Shown here in pieces: positions 31,430-41,787 of a stretch of 64,000 nt of DNA. The DNA lies in contig NHNW01000021.1 in NCBI GenBank assembly GCA_002786025.1, positions 557,501 through 621,500 on the forward strand. Direction: 5' to 3'. Every line of letters begins with the position of its first letter. The stretch's first letter is position 1. Position numbers and translations under genes: made by a program. Below the pieces are notes generated by a model. That model saw nothing but the letters and a program-made list of their open reading frames with translations. It was not told the origin of the DNA and searched no databases. Source of the DNA: Zasmidium citrigriseum (lineage: Eukaryota > Ascomycota > Dothideomycetes > Mycosphaerellales > Mycosphaerellaceae).

Positions 31430-32011
31430 GGCACAGATGTCGTGACAGCGGTCAACCGCATTTCATTCAGTCCGGCCAATGATGATTGCCGCGGACATTT
31501 AACTCCTGGTTAATCTCAACGATGCATCACCGGTCGATTGCAACAACGATGCCCCTCATTCCAGCGTCCGCTATGTGGGACAAGTTTGCTAAGCCTGAGG
31601 CTGTGTTCGCTTTGTGGGCGGCCCCGCGAATCAGCTGATAGCCTGCACGAGCTGCTGCGCCCTCTCGCCTCCACAAGCGCCTACCCACGTACAAACTTCA
31701 TGCTGACCCGAACATCGTGAGCGCTCAAGTTCAACGCCATATACTATGCCGCAGTATCAGGGGCTGCTCGTCTATGGACGGCCTCGAAATTGCTGTATGC
31801 TTCGCCTACAACAAGGCATGCGCTGGAACGCCTGCTGAGGGCGGCAGTGCTAGGTAGGTAGAATATAAGATGTCTTATTACTACTCCAACAAAGACAAGA
31901 TCCATCTCGCAATCACCGGACACATACTCACTTGGCACTACCATCGATTACGGGTGGCGGCAGGTGAAGCTTCCGCTAGATCCGCGTTCTTGCCCAAGTG
32001 AATAAAGAAGG
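31430..32011. other. Intergenic region, no gene recognised
   Basis: 582 bp between tandem plus-strand genes. Only short frames without domains. Confidence 0.4.
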
Positions 32012-33031
32012 ATGTCCGCCACTGCCACAATTGCGTCTCTAGAAAACAGCATCTTCCCCGTTCACAGGACTTCGACCACGTCTTCACAACAGTCACGAGG
32101 CAAAATGTTCAGCTCTATAAAGCACAAACTCAGTCGCAAGGGCACCGGCCCAATGTCGCGAACCGGCAGCACGAAGCAAGATCAGAATTCATACCCTCAG
32201 ACGAACCCCTCGCCATCAACGAGGCGGCCACCAGCAGGCACGAATACTCCATTCGCGAACATGAACCAAGGAGATGCGCCGCCCGCATATTCGCCCGCAC
32301 CAAACGCGGCGCCAATTCCACAAGTCACGGTATCGCAGCCGAGTCAGACCGCCGACGACCCATATGCCTTCCTGACCAGCTTCGACACGATCTTCCTCAT
32401 CGACGACAGCGGCTCCATGGCAGGCGGTCTATGGCGAGAGACTGGTCAGGCACTCGAGGCCATCACCCCAATCTGCACGGCCCACGATGCTGACGGAATC
32501 GACATCTACTTCCTCAACCACCCCGACTCGCCCTTCCACCACAACGTCACAACTGCCAGCACCGTCCGCGAGATCTTCTCTGCTACGCGCCCTGGCGGAG
32601 GCACACCCACAGGCCAACGCCTAAACACAATCCTCAAACCCTACCTCCGCGCCTACGAATCCGCTCCGGAATCCGCCAAGCCCAAACCCATCAACATCAT
32701 CTGCATAACCGACGGCGAGCCCTCCGACGACGTCGAGTCGCCCCTCATCGCCGCCGCAAAGAAGCTCGACAAGTACGACGCCCCCGCATGGCAAGTTGGC
32801 GTGCAGTTCTTCCAGGTCGGTCGCGATGAGGCTGCCAAGGCGCATCTCAAGCAGCTGGATGATGAGTTGGCGGAGATCGCGGGCGATGACGATTTGAGGG
32901 ATATTGTTGATACGGTGCCTTTCACGGGCGCGGAGGGGACGCAGTTGACGGGAGATGGGATTTTGAAGGTTGTGTTGGGTGCGGTTAATCGGAGGTTGGA
33001 TCGGAAGAAGAGTAAGGATTTGCATCGGTAG
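32012..33031 (+). CDS. von Willebrand factor A-domain protein with PPxY motif
   Basis: A single exon of 339 residues. The first ATG is at 32012; a second in-frame ATG at 32105 (MFSSIKHKLSRKGTG) gives a more usual start and could be the real one. The N-terminal 110 residues are disordered and contain PPAY, a possible WW-domain ligand. The vWA domain follows: FDTIFLIDDSGSMAGG carries the DxSxS metal-ion-dependent adhesion site, and later come RPGGGTPTGQRL and NIICITDGEPSDD, which supply the remaining MIDAS residues. It has no signal peptide or membrane segment, so it is probably cytosolic. Similar vWA proteins are common in filamentous fungi and have no established role. Confidence 0.82.
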   Translation: MSATATIASLENSIFPVHRTSTTSSQQSRGKMFSSIKHKLSRKGTGPMSRTGSTKQDQNSYPQTNPSPSTRRPPAGTNTPFANMNQGDAPPAYSPAPNAAPIPQVTVSQPSQTADDPYAFLTSFDTIFLIDDSGSMAGGLWRETGQALEAITPICTAHDADGIDIYFLNHPDSPFHHNVTTASTVREIFSATRPGGGTPTGQRLNTILKPYLRAYESAPESAKPKPINIICITDGEPSDDVESPLIAAAKKLDKYDAPAWQVGVQFFQVGRDEAAKAHLKQLDDELAEIAGDDDLRDIVDTVPFTGAEGTQLTGDGILKVVLGAVNRRLDRKKSKDLHR

Positions 33032-33566
33032 ATGGACGGTGGTGGAGGATGTTTTCTTTTGTGATACCCAGTTGGCTTTTGGGGTTTGGTAGAGAGTTGC
33101 GAAGCTGGGAGGGCATTCTCTTCTTTATGATTATTTGGTTACGTTGATGGAGCTGCTAAGGTGGCCCATCGAAATTGGACTATGCTCTTGAACCCCCCTT
33201 CTCCTTTCTCTTGCTTGCTATCTTCTCTGCCCTGATTTCCGTTTGATACAATCAGTAGGATTCCAGGAACCCATTGACTTCCTTCGCTGAAGATGTTGGG
33301 CGGCTCGCTGCCCTGCTCTTTCCTCAGATCCCAGCTTCACGCGTTCCTGCCTTCACTTCGCGCACCGCACGTGCTGAGGCCTAAACTCTATTCTGGCCGC
33401 ACATCTTTCGATTCTTTCTCCTCTGGTCTTCTTCTGACTGTGCCAACGACACACGTCACGGCCAGCTTGAACTTCGAGGCGGCGCTGGGATCCGGGTGAG
33501 CCATCCATGCCTATTGACGAAGATGAAAACCATCACTGACGACAGCTTAGGACAGACTCCACCGCC
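33032..33566. other. Intergenic region, no gene recognised
   Basis: 535 bp. A frame opening at ATG 33293 (about 68 codons) has no recognisable domain and is not called as a gene. Confidence 0.4.
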
Positions 33567-34394
33567 ATGCCCACCACCAGCGAGCGCCGACTTCAGCGCG
33601 CGAAAAATGTGCTCAGAAACCTCAACCAGTCAGAACGTCACGAGATTCGAGAGTTTCTGGACTCCGATACTCCCAATGACCACGAGCACTGTGGCCTCCT
33701 TACTCTTCCGCCAGAGATTCGAAACCGCATCTACCACTACGTTGCTGAGGACGCCCATACCAGCGTGACTCAGTACTCCAGTAAATATGCATGGTCATTC
33801 TCTGTGGCCGACAAGTCCAACAGGAAAAACGCTCTCCAGCTGCGAGATGGAAGTGGCACGAAGATCCGTCCGGGAATCCTGGCCACCTGCCGACAGCTCT
33901 TCCTCGAATTCCACGGTATCTTCTACAGCCCACGATACGTCAAGGCAAGCTTCTGGCATCCCAAAAGCGGCTGGATGGTCGTCAAGAGCTCGGCATTGCT
34001 GGACGCCATCGTCAACGACAAGCACGGTGTCGACACGGATATACATCAAATGATGAACCAGAGTGAGGCTGACGGGTTCGTGAGAGGGCGGCAGAATTTG
34101 AAGTACCTGGTCTTTGGCGCCCGACAAATGCCAGTGAGGCATCAAGAGACCTCCCTCTACATATTCAACTTCGGCTTGTCGCCACCATGGGTTGGCTCAG
34201 TATGCAACACAGAGCAATGGTCGTCGCTTGAGCAGGACTGTCGAACTCAGGCAACATCGCCACGGCCGGTACTTAAAGACGAGAGATGTCCTCTGTGCCT
34301 CGTGAGCATGGGTCCTGAAAGAGCGGCAATGGACGCAGGGGAGATATTTCAACAGAATATCTCAAAGAACCCAAGCTTAATCGAAGAACGCTGA
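33567..34394 (+). CDS. F-box-like (LPPEIRNRIY) protein of unknown function
   Basis: A single exon of 275 residues from the ATG at 33567 (MPTTSERRLQRAKNVL). After a basic helical start comes HCGLLTLPPEIRNRIYHYV, the motif that opens a large family of F-box-like proteins in Dothideomycetes. The next conserved block is GILATCRQLFLEFHGIFYS. A C-terminal pair of cysteines (DERCPLCLVSMG) might bind metal. Typical F-box proteins recruit substrates to SCF ubiquitin ligases through Skp1. Whether this variant motif binds Skp1 is unknown. It resembles the four-gene array at 40.6-44.6 kb in motif only. Confidence 0.72.
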   Translation: MPTTSERRLQRAKNVLRNLNQSERHEIREFLDSDTPNDHEHCGLLTLPPEIRNRIYHYVAEDAHTSVTQYSSKYAWSFSVADKSNRKNALQLRDGSGTKIRPGILATCRQLFLEFHGIFYSPRYVKASFWHPKSGWMVVKSSALLDAIVNDKHGVDTDIHQMMNQSEADGFVRGRQNLKYLVFGARQMPVRHQETSLYIFNFGLSPPWVGSVCNTEQWSSLEQDCRTQATSPRPVLKDERCPLCLVSMGPERAAMDAGEIFQQNISKNPSLIEER

Positions 34395-34906
34395 CGGCAT
34401 TCGCGTTGGCCTTGCCAATCATTGCACATGATCTTGGACTGGCTTTGAGGGATTCGTACAAGTAGCTCACGAAATCTGATCCACGTGTGTCACTTTTCAC
34501 CTTCTCTTTCATTTCACCTCATTCCTACGCCCACGGCCCGACTTGAAAAGATTCAACTAGTCCTCATCTCAACCCCATAGTGTATCATTCGGCCGTACTC
34601 AAGCGTAACAATGACCTATCTACACAAGAACAGCGACAATCAATGCCCGCCCCTTCCCCAAGCCAAACCCATCCATGCTGCTCTGTATGACATCTGCATT
34701 CTACTCCCCTCAACCCAAAAGCCCAAAAACCCCAGAGCGTACTCGCGAATCCAGCGCATCTTTCCGCTTTTGAAACCCATTTGTGCTCGCCATAGAACGA
34801 AAGGAAAAAAGGGGAAGCTTCAACGCTCGTACAACATATGCAGTTCGACATAGGAGATCGAGGCCTCATTCAAGAGACAAGGTCGTTGGTCGGTCGTTCG
34901 CTGGTT
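34395..34906. other. Convergent intergenic region
   Basis: 512 bp between the F-box-like gene and the 3' end of PBS2. No gene seen. Confidence 0.4.
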
Positions 34907-36980
34907 TCACACTGCCACAGCACCTTCGGTGGGCGCCGGCTTCTCTGCCTGGGGACTACCCACGGCATCGAGCGGCGCGGCGTGGAGGGCGGGCTTGGCG
35001 CTCTTACCCATTATGCCCTTTTTCCGGCGGTCGATGGCGTCGATGACCCATTCGCCGACTTCGCGGTCAATGAAGTTGCCTCCTTCGATAGGTTGGGGTT
35101 CTGAAGGTGTTTCGCCGTTGGCTTCCGCTTCGGCTTCTGCTTCGGCCGCTTCTTCGTCTTCTTCGGTGATGGTTTCGGGCTTGTCAAGGGGTGCGAGCCA
35201 GGCGTGTTGGAGGAGCATGGGGTAGGTAGGTCGGAGTTTGGGGATTTTGTTGAGGCAACCGGCGACGAAGTCTCGCGCGGCTTCGGAGAAGGTGTCTGCG
35301 GGAAGGTCGGGTGGTTCGCCGTCGACGATTGCCTAGCATATTGTCAGTATAGTCTCATCGTGTGGTATGTTGTAAACTTACAGCTAGTTGTGAGAAGATA
35401 TTGTCGTAGGTCTCAGGCGGGTAAGGATATCTGCCCATTGCGCACTCGATGATCGTCAGGCCAAGCGACCAAATATCCGACTGAACACTGTAAGTTCCCA
35501 CTGCGCCTCCTGCTTGGGCAGGACCACCGCTCGATATTCGCTCTGGGGCCATGTATGACTGACAGCCAATGTTGGTCTTGGCTATACTGGCAACCAGATT
35601 TCCAGATACACCGAAATCGCAAATCTTGACTTGTCCTCTCGTGTTGACCAGAATGTTCGTAGGCTTGACGTCTCGGTGAATGATGTTGTGTTCCTCCTTT
35701 AATGATTTGAGGCCCAGGGTTGTTGAATAAGTGATCTTCCTCAGCACGTTCTCCGGAATACCGTCTCCATAAAGCTTGTCACAACTGCCTCCATCCATAA
35801 ACTCCATACAAATGTATACTGCTCCTTCTTGGAAGAATGCGCCGTAAAAGTCGACAATGTAAGGCGATATACACCGGTGTAGAATATCAAGCTCCATGAT
35901 GATAGACTGGAACTTGGCGTCATCCAGCTCCAGGCGCATCTCCTTCATCGCCATGACGATTCCGGTGGTTCCTCCCCGTCCATAAGCCTGAGCTGAGGTC
36001 GCACTGGTCGGCGTTTGAATAGCGTCGTTTCTCGTGGGTGATTGCGGGCTCGTCTCATCCTCTTTGTCTGCAAGTGGCCCTCGAGCCTTGTTTCCTGCCA
36101 AACCTTGACCAGTTTTTCGAAACTTCGGCCGTGAATGTCTGACCTTGTACACGGTGCCGTAGTTACCCTTGCCAAGCTCATCCAGCGTATCCACTTCATC
36201 CAGACTGATACTGAAGCTCTTTCCCGACGTAAAATCGATACCCTCGCCATGTACCGTTGCCTTGCCCTTGAATCTCAATGCTCCGGTTTTGGTGTCAATC
36301 AAGTCCGCGTACTTGTCCATTGCTGTCTGCTCTTTCCGCTCTCCACCATTCGCATCTCCATTCGTCGGTCCACCACCCATTTGCGACAAAGTCATCTTAG
36401 GCTTTTGCCTTCCTGAAGTGGGGGCAGCTGCTGGATTTGCCGGAGGCGCTGCGCCGGGCAATCCTCCTGGCAGTTTCAAACCGCGCTTCTCTGCCAGTGA
36501 CAATCCTTTCCCGGGGGCCTTACCACCGGCGATTGCTGGCGAAGAGTTGGTGGCTTGAGGTGTCGGTCTCTGCAATGTTGGAGGTAGCTTGAAGTTAGAT
36601 GGGAACCCTCCCACTGCTGGGCCTGGCGACTGCACCGCAGGACTCATAGGGCCCCTGTTGGGCTGTGGCGTGGGCGGTCCTGCTCTTGACAGCGAGAAGG
36701 CCTTCATTTTCGCGGCAATATCTGGGTTCATCTGCGAAGGTCCCCTCGAAGCGGTGGGTACACCTGGGGGTCTCCGCGCGGCGTCCAGGGTGCCACGCGG
36801 AGTGGAGGAGGCGGTCATGTTGGACATGCTGGAATGGACGCTCATGTCAGAACTGCCTCGCGGGGCCTGCATTCGAGGTAAAGGCGGACTGTTGAGAGGC
36901 GAAGCTCCGGTGTCTTCCGGCGAAGTAGGCGGGGAGGGACTCTCGAGGGGACTGGTCGGATCTTCGTGGGAGTCGGCCAT
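34907..36980 (-). CDS. PBS2: MAP kinase kinase Pbs2, HOG osmostress pathway
   Basis: Exons are 36980-35382 and 35332-34907, giving 674 residues; splicing joins FSQLA to AIVDGEPPDLP. The first 255 residues are disordered, rich in P and S. The kinase domain runs from about 260 to 580: glycine loop LGKGNYGTVYK, lysine K346 (AMKEMRL), HRDVKPTN (435-442), DFG (455-457). The activation loop NLVASIAKTNIG has S465 and T469 in the SxxxT spacing phosphorylated by MAPKKKs. A roughly 60-residue insert separates the glycine loop from the lysine, as I recall for filamentous fungal Pbs2. The activation-loop sequence and length match Pbs2 rather than Mkk1 or Ste7. It relays osmotic and oxidative stress to the Hog1/Sak1 MAP kinase. 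The C-terminus is acidic. Confidence 0.92.
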
Positions 36981-38275
36981 GGCAGCGTCGTGGCGGGCTT
37001 CACGCCCCAGAGACGGCGGAGTGCAGCGGGTAGCGTAGCGTACGCTGAGGTCGGATGCGGCTCACAGGCGGCGGTCGAAGTGATAGGGCTGCTTCCCACG
37101 TGCGAGGTGAATGGATCGCGATGGTAGGTGTGGCGGTGCAGCGGCGGGTGTCGGGAGGCGCACGCGAGACGGGGGATTTCCAGGTTTTCTGAGGGCGGAA
37201 CAGGAGAGGGAGGCGTCGCGGCCTGTCCGGGATGCGGCGTGGGAGGAGGTGTTGTTGCTGCGAGCGAACACGTCGGCGCCGCAAGTCGGCGGGCAGGCAA
37301 TTGGCGTGGTCGAGGGGCAGACTTTGGCAGCCACGATCCAGGCCTTTCCGCGGGAACGAGTGTTCGTAAGCCAAAGTAGAAGGTACTTGCACGTGGGCAG
37401 TGGCGCGATGCCAGCGATCAGTCTGACTCAAAGGCAAGAGCAACAAGGCTGCGGAAAGGAAACAGGGCAGTCGCAACAACACGATCGCGGCATGAAGTTC
37501 CGAGCGGTGACCTGATCTTGGCGACGCTCTATGAGACAGAGCGGTTGCGCAGAGGGAGAAAGTTGCATAGACGATGACGTGAATGTGTCGCAACGCGCAG
37601 CCTACCGCTGTGATCGCGATGCGCCCAAGCCCAAGACTTCGCCGTCGATCTGATAAGGCACGAGGAAGTCCGACGAGAAAGTTCAAATGGTCTGCTATTG
37701 ACGAGAATGCGCTGCTGCGATAGGTACAATTGATCAAGCGTCGGGGGATTGTGAAGAAGCAATTCAGTTTGAGCGCGGCAAGGTCATCGTGGGATGATGG
37801 CGGGCTGGCCCTGGCGGATGGCTTTGACTTCGCCACGCATGCGCGTGGAGGCTAGAAAAGATAACCTTGATGCCTTGATTTGGCTGTCAAAGAGACGTGC
37901 ATGCCCAGCACCACCACTGCTTGGCCGATGATGCGATCCCAAGACTCCGTCCTCTTGTCTCTGTAAACTGCTCGTCGCCCCCGTCCACTCCTTCCGCTCC
38001 CTATTCCTGCCTCTCCGCCGCCTCCGACCACCCCGGCACTGTCTGGGCGTCGCCATCCTTGCACGCGGGCTCTCGTTGAGCTCTGCCTCAGGTCTCGTAC
38101 CATAACCGCACTTCATTGTCTGCCGCTCCCAGCAAACGCAACCACGCCCCTCAATAACCGCACGCCATTCGGCGACCGGTGGAGCGATTGAGAAACTGCA
38201 ACACTCGAACCCACCTACTCGACATCCTCTCCTTCCCGCCACAGCGACCTCGTCGTCGCTCTTGCCGCCGCCGGC
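36981..38275. promoter_or_regulatory. Divergent region between PBS2 and the auxin-efflux-carrier-like gene
   Basis: 1,295 bp from ATG to ATG. The minus strand has a long open frame here (37000-37836), but its composition is arginine/serine/proline-rich without any domain and lies where the PBS2 leader should be. I therefore treat the whole region as two promoters and leaders. Confidence 0.45.
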
Positions 38276-40072
38276 ATGTTCGAAAACCCGCAATCGTTTC
38301 GCATCCGCGAACTCTCCAACCTAGCCCTCGCCGCATTCCCACAGAAACGAGCCTTATTATCACAGACCTCCCCCGAATCGCAGTACCCTATATGGGAGGC
38401 CGTCACCAACAGCACAATGGACGCCCTGGCACACGAATCACACCCAAACTTCGGCCATTTGGCGGGTCTGGTCTCTGAAGCAGTGCTTGAGGTCGTCTTT
38501 GTTGCCCTACCTGGGTTTCTCGTCGCCATCAGTGGCATGTTCGATGCCAACAGCCAAAAATTCGTCGCCGAGCTCAACACCATGGTCTTCACTCCCTGCC
38601 TGATCTTCACCAAACTGGCTGGTCAGCTCAATGCCGACAAGCTCGCCGATCTGGTCGTCATTCCGTTCATCTTCGCTGCCCAGACACTGGTATCGTGGCT
38701 TAGTGCGCAAGCGATGGCAAAGGTGTTTGGATTCGGCAGGAAGGACAAGAAGATGCAGAAGAACTTCATTCTGGCAATGGGTGTCTTTGGCAACTCGAAT
38801 TCACTCCCTATCTCTCTGGTTCTGAGCTTGAGCAAAACTATTAGTGGCTTGCATTGGGATCAGGTGCCAGGGGACAACGATGATGAAGTTGCGGCAAGAG
38901 GTATCTTGTACTTGCTGATCTTCCAGCAATTGGGACAACTGCTGCGTTGGACTTGGGGATATAGCGTTCTGCTCAAGCCAGCTTCAGCATATGAGGAGGA
39001 TGAGAGACGAGAAGCTGCCGAAGAGAATAGAAGCATCGAGGAAGGCCCTTATACCGACAGCCCGGAGATTGATGAGCATGGCAAGCCAGTGAAGAGAAGC
39101 GGGAATGATTCTGGGTTCAGCTCTGGCTCACAGACACCAGCTGGCATGGGTAGCCCGCAACAGATTCCGGAGATCGTACCAGCAGCTCCCAACAACGGCA
39201 ACGACATCAGCACTGAGCCACGACACCTCACTGGTCGAGACGACGACGCAGCAAGCATCCGCTCAGCCTCGGACGACCATATGACTGTCTTCCCCAACTT
39301 CTCACGTAACGCGTTGTCGAAGCGATCCAGCGAGACATCCAACTCAGAGTCCTGGAAAGAACCTCTCTACCGGGTTGGCAACTCAGCAGTCCGCGCTGGA
39401 CGACGTGTGCAATCCACCGTGAGCACTTTCTTCAACAATCTCTTCCGAAGCCTGCCCCATCCCGTCCAGCGAGTCCTAGCTTTCATCCACTACTACAACT
39501 GCAAGTTCTGGGCGGGCGTCTGGCGACAGATGAACCCTCCTCTTTGGGCAATGTTGGCTGCATTGATCGTCGCCAGCATCCCTGACCTGCAAAAGGTCTT
39601 CTTTACCAAGGGTACTCTTGTCAACAACTCCATCACTCGGGCTATTCAGCAGAGTGGAGGTGTTGCTGTTCCATTGATATTGGTCGTCCTCGGCGCCAAC
39701 TTGGCTCGCTCGACTATTCCTCAAGAACAGCTCGCCACATCGAAGGAAGAGAAGAAAGAGGAGCGCCGACTTCTCTACGCTTCCCTTCTCAGCCGCATGG
39801 TGATTCCAGTCATTATCATGGCTCCAGTTCTGGCACTCACGGCCAAGTACGTCCCAGTCTCGATCCTCGACGACCCGATCTTCATCATCGTCTGCTTCTT
39901 GCTCACTGGTGCACCATCGGCTCTCCAATTGGCACAGATCTGCCAGATCAACAACGTCTTCATGGGCGCCATGTCGAGCTTGTTGGTGGCAAGCTACGTC
40001 GTGGTCATCTTCCCAAGCACGCTGTTGCTGGTGCTCATGGCGCTGGAAGTCCTCGAGTGGGCTGTGTTGTAA
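38276..40072 (+). CDS. Auxin efflux carrier (AEC) family membrane transporter
   Basis: A single exon of 598 residues. The ATG at 38276 is first; an in-frame ATG at 38417 (MDALAHESHPNFGHLAG) directly before the first helix is an alternative start. An N-terminal five-helix half includes VLEVVFVALPGFLVAISGMF, LNTMVFTPCLIFTKLA and the block AMGVFGNSNSLPISLVLSL. A hydrophilic loop of about 170 residues follows, then a C-terminal half with MNPPLWAMLAALIVASIP, VPLILVVLGANLA and FLLTGAPSALQLAQI. This layout is that of the PF03547 family (PIN-like, yeast Ecm3 and YLR152C relatives). Fungal members sit mainly in the ER or secretory membranes. Their substrates are not settled, and plant-type auxin export should not be assumed. 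Confidence 0.88.
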   Translation: MFENPQSFRIRELSNLALAAFPQKRALLSQTSPESQYPIWEAVTNSTMDALAHESHPNFGHLAGLVSEAVLEVVFVALPGFLVAISGMFDANSQKFVAELNTMVFTPCLIFTKLAGQLNADKLADLVVIPFIFAAQTLVSWLSAQAMAKVFGFGRKDKKMQKNFILAMGVFGNSNSLPISLVLSLSKTISGLHWDQVPGDNDDEVAARGILYLLIFQQLGQLLRWTWGYSVLLKPASAYEEDERREAAEENRSIEEGPYTDSPEIDEHGKPVKRSGNDSGFSSGSQTPAGMGSPQQIPEIVPAAPNNGNDISTEPRHLTGRDDDAASIRSASDDHMTVFPNFSRNALSKRSSETSNSESWKEPLYRVGNSAVRAGRRVQSTVSTFFNNLFRSLPHPVQRVLAFIHYYNCKFWAGVWRQMNPPLWAMLAALIVASIPDLQKVFFTKGTLVNNSITRAIQQSGGVAVPLILVVLGANLARSTIPQEQLATSKEEKKEERRLLYASLLSRMVIPVIIMAPVLALTAKYVPVSILDDPIFIIVCFLLTGAPSALQLAQICQINNVFMGAMSSLLVASYVVVIFPSTLLLVLMALEVLEWAVL

Positions 40073-40611
40073 ATGCGAAAGTGCAGAGTTGAGTGTATGA
40101 TACCCTGGAAAGCAAAAGCGATGAAACACGATAGACGGCAGATGCTGGAGAGAAGAAGCGAGATGACCTGTGCAGAAGCTGGGTGGTGTTCGCGCGCTGG
40201 CTGCGCGATTTTCTGGTATGAAGTCACGACGATTGCTGCTGTTGTTGTACTCTTGGCGTGGCGCTATGGGCGAACTGTATTATACCTACTCTGCGATGGG
40301 ACTCTTGGGATGGGAAGTGCTTTATCAGAAGCTCTGTTGATGCGTTTGTGGTACTAGTCCTCTCGTGAAAGGGATGACACTTCATGGCCATCAGTCTTTC
40401 CTTTTCTTTCATCTTTCCAGTGTCCATCGCAAGTTTCTCTCTGACCTCTGTTGCAGTCTCTTTTCAAGTCTTCCTTCTAATCTCCACTACAATCACTATC
40501 TCCCTCATGGTCGCCCTTCAAGCCGTCTTTCGACTCTCTTTTCCAGTCTCTTCGTCTGCCCCACGCCACGCCAGTGGCTCATCGCTCATGTCCTCTACGC
40601 GAGATATCACC
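40073..40611. other. Convergent intergenic region
   Basis: 539 bp between the AEC transporter stop and the stop of the first F-box-like array gene. Pyrimidine-rich in the middle (CTTTCCTTTTCTTTC). No gene is supported. Confidence 0.4.
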
Positions 40612-41352
40612 TCAGTACCAGGGGAACGAATACAAAGGAACACAATTCCGCTTCCACGTCCCGTTATTATCCCACGGTCTTCTCGGCAACAACGCCCTCA
40701 GATCCTCCCTCACGCCCATCAAATCGATCAAATCGACCTCAATCGTGAAAGCAAGAAACTTCGCCTGACCCTCGTCCTCGTCCCCGACTATCTCCAACAC
40801 CCCGTATACTTTTCTCTGCGGCTCATGCCAGTATTCGGCGGCTTCGTTCATCACTTCCTCGATCCGATGGTGCACGAAATCTTGCGTGCAGAGCTCTGTC
40901 GCGAGGAAGGCGTTTGTGTTTGGACGGCGGAGGATCTCGATGCCTTTGCCACCTAGCAGGACAGCGCGGAGGAGAGTGCGGTTGACGCAGGGCTTGAATT
41001 CGAGCTGGCGGATCAGCATTGCGTGGATATCGAGTTCCGCGACAGCGATCTCCATCCTAAAGGTCGCGGCATCGTAGGCGATTTTCGTGAACTCGGCTCG
41101 GACTTGATGGGAGGCGAGGAGAAGCGGGCAGGGTTTTATGGTGAGGTGGTCTTTGAGGTGGGTTTGGGCTGTGTGGTGGTAGATGCTGTTGCGGAGTTCG
41201 GCGGGGAGGGAGAGGAGGAGGGAGTCTAGCCGGTTGGTTTTTGGGTGGGATTCGATCATGCCGGCGGTCAGGGAGCGGAGGGCTTCGAGTTCGAGGACGG
41301 TGAGGTTGAGGGCTTTGAGGAAGGAGGCGGCGTGTTCGAGTTTGGAGGGCAT
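40612..41352 (-). CDS. F-box-like array protein 1
   Basis: A single exon of 246 residues from the ATG at 41352 (MPSKLEHAASFLKALN), chosen because three neighbouring paralogues begin the same way. An in-frame ATG at 41523 would add 57 residues. The F-box-like motif is LLSLPAELRNSIYHHTA, followed by CPLLLASHQVRAEFTKIAYD. The family block GVLEIVGDEDEGQ and the pre-terminal helix REDLRALLP also match the paralogues. The end differs, replacing the PL..YPWS motif with WKRNCVPLYSFPWY. It is the most diverged copy. Molecular role unknown; substrate-receptor function in an SCF ligase is a family-based guess. Confidence 0.72.
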   Translation of the reverse strand: MPSKLEHAASFLKALNLTVLELEALRSLTAGMIESHPKTNRLDSLLLSLPAELRNSIYHHTAQTHLKDHLTIKPCPLLLASHQVRAEFTKIAYDAATFRMEIAVAELDIHAMLIRQLEFKPCVNRTLLRAVLLGGKGIEILRRPNTNAFLATELCTQDFVHHRIEEVMNEAAEYWHEPQRKVYGVLEIVGDEDEGQAKFLAFTIEVDLIDLMGVREDLRALLPRRPWDNNGTWKRNCVPLYSFPWY

Positions 41353-41787
41353 CTTGGTGGCGTGCAGTGTTTTCAGGGCGATGGTTCTCGCGGACTTGGT
41401 GGTCGTTCGAATGGATGCAATCGGGTTCTGTTGGCCGGGAGTTTGCGGCTTTTGTTGAGATGAAGTCAATTCAAAGCTGAGCCGAAAAATAGTTGTGGCG
41501 GCTCGCGCGCCAAGCTTTTGCATGTGAAAGTGCTTTGGAGTAAACAAGGCAGGAACGGTAAACGAGTATGCAACATGAATCGATTTATGCTACTACAACT
41601 TGTACCATCACTGAAAAACGTGCGTCCCCAATGTGTTCTGACGAAGCTTTGAAGTCTCTTCCGCCCACGCGATTTCCGTAGCGGCGTAGCCCCTTTCTCA
41701 ATTCCCCGAAAGCCTTTCCTGCTCGATCTTTCTCACTACTCCGTGTACTCCCACCCTTGTTGAAGTCTTGCCTGCTATATTGCTGAG
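41353..41787. other. Spacer between F-box-like array genes 1 and 2
   Basis: 435 bp holding the promoter of gene 1 and the 3' UTR of gene 2. No further gene. Confidence 0.4.

Noticed and set aside
37000..37836. 278-codon minus-strand frame upstream of PBS2
   Set aside because: Arginine/serine/proline-rich without domain structure and located in the presumed PBS2 leader; GC-rich DNA stays open by chance.
41353..41523. 57-residue N-terminal extension of array protein 1 from ATG 41523
   Set aside because: The frame is open, but the three paralogues all start at the MP(S/T)K position, so the downstream ATG is preferred; the extension remains possible.
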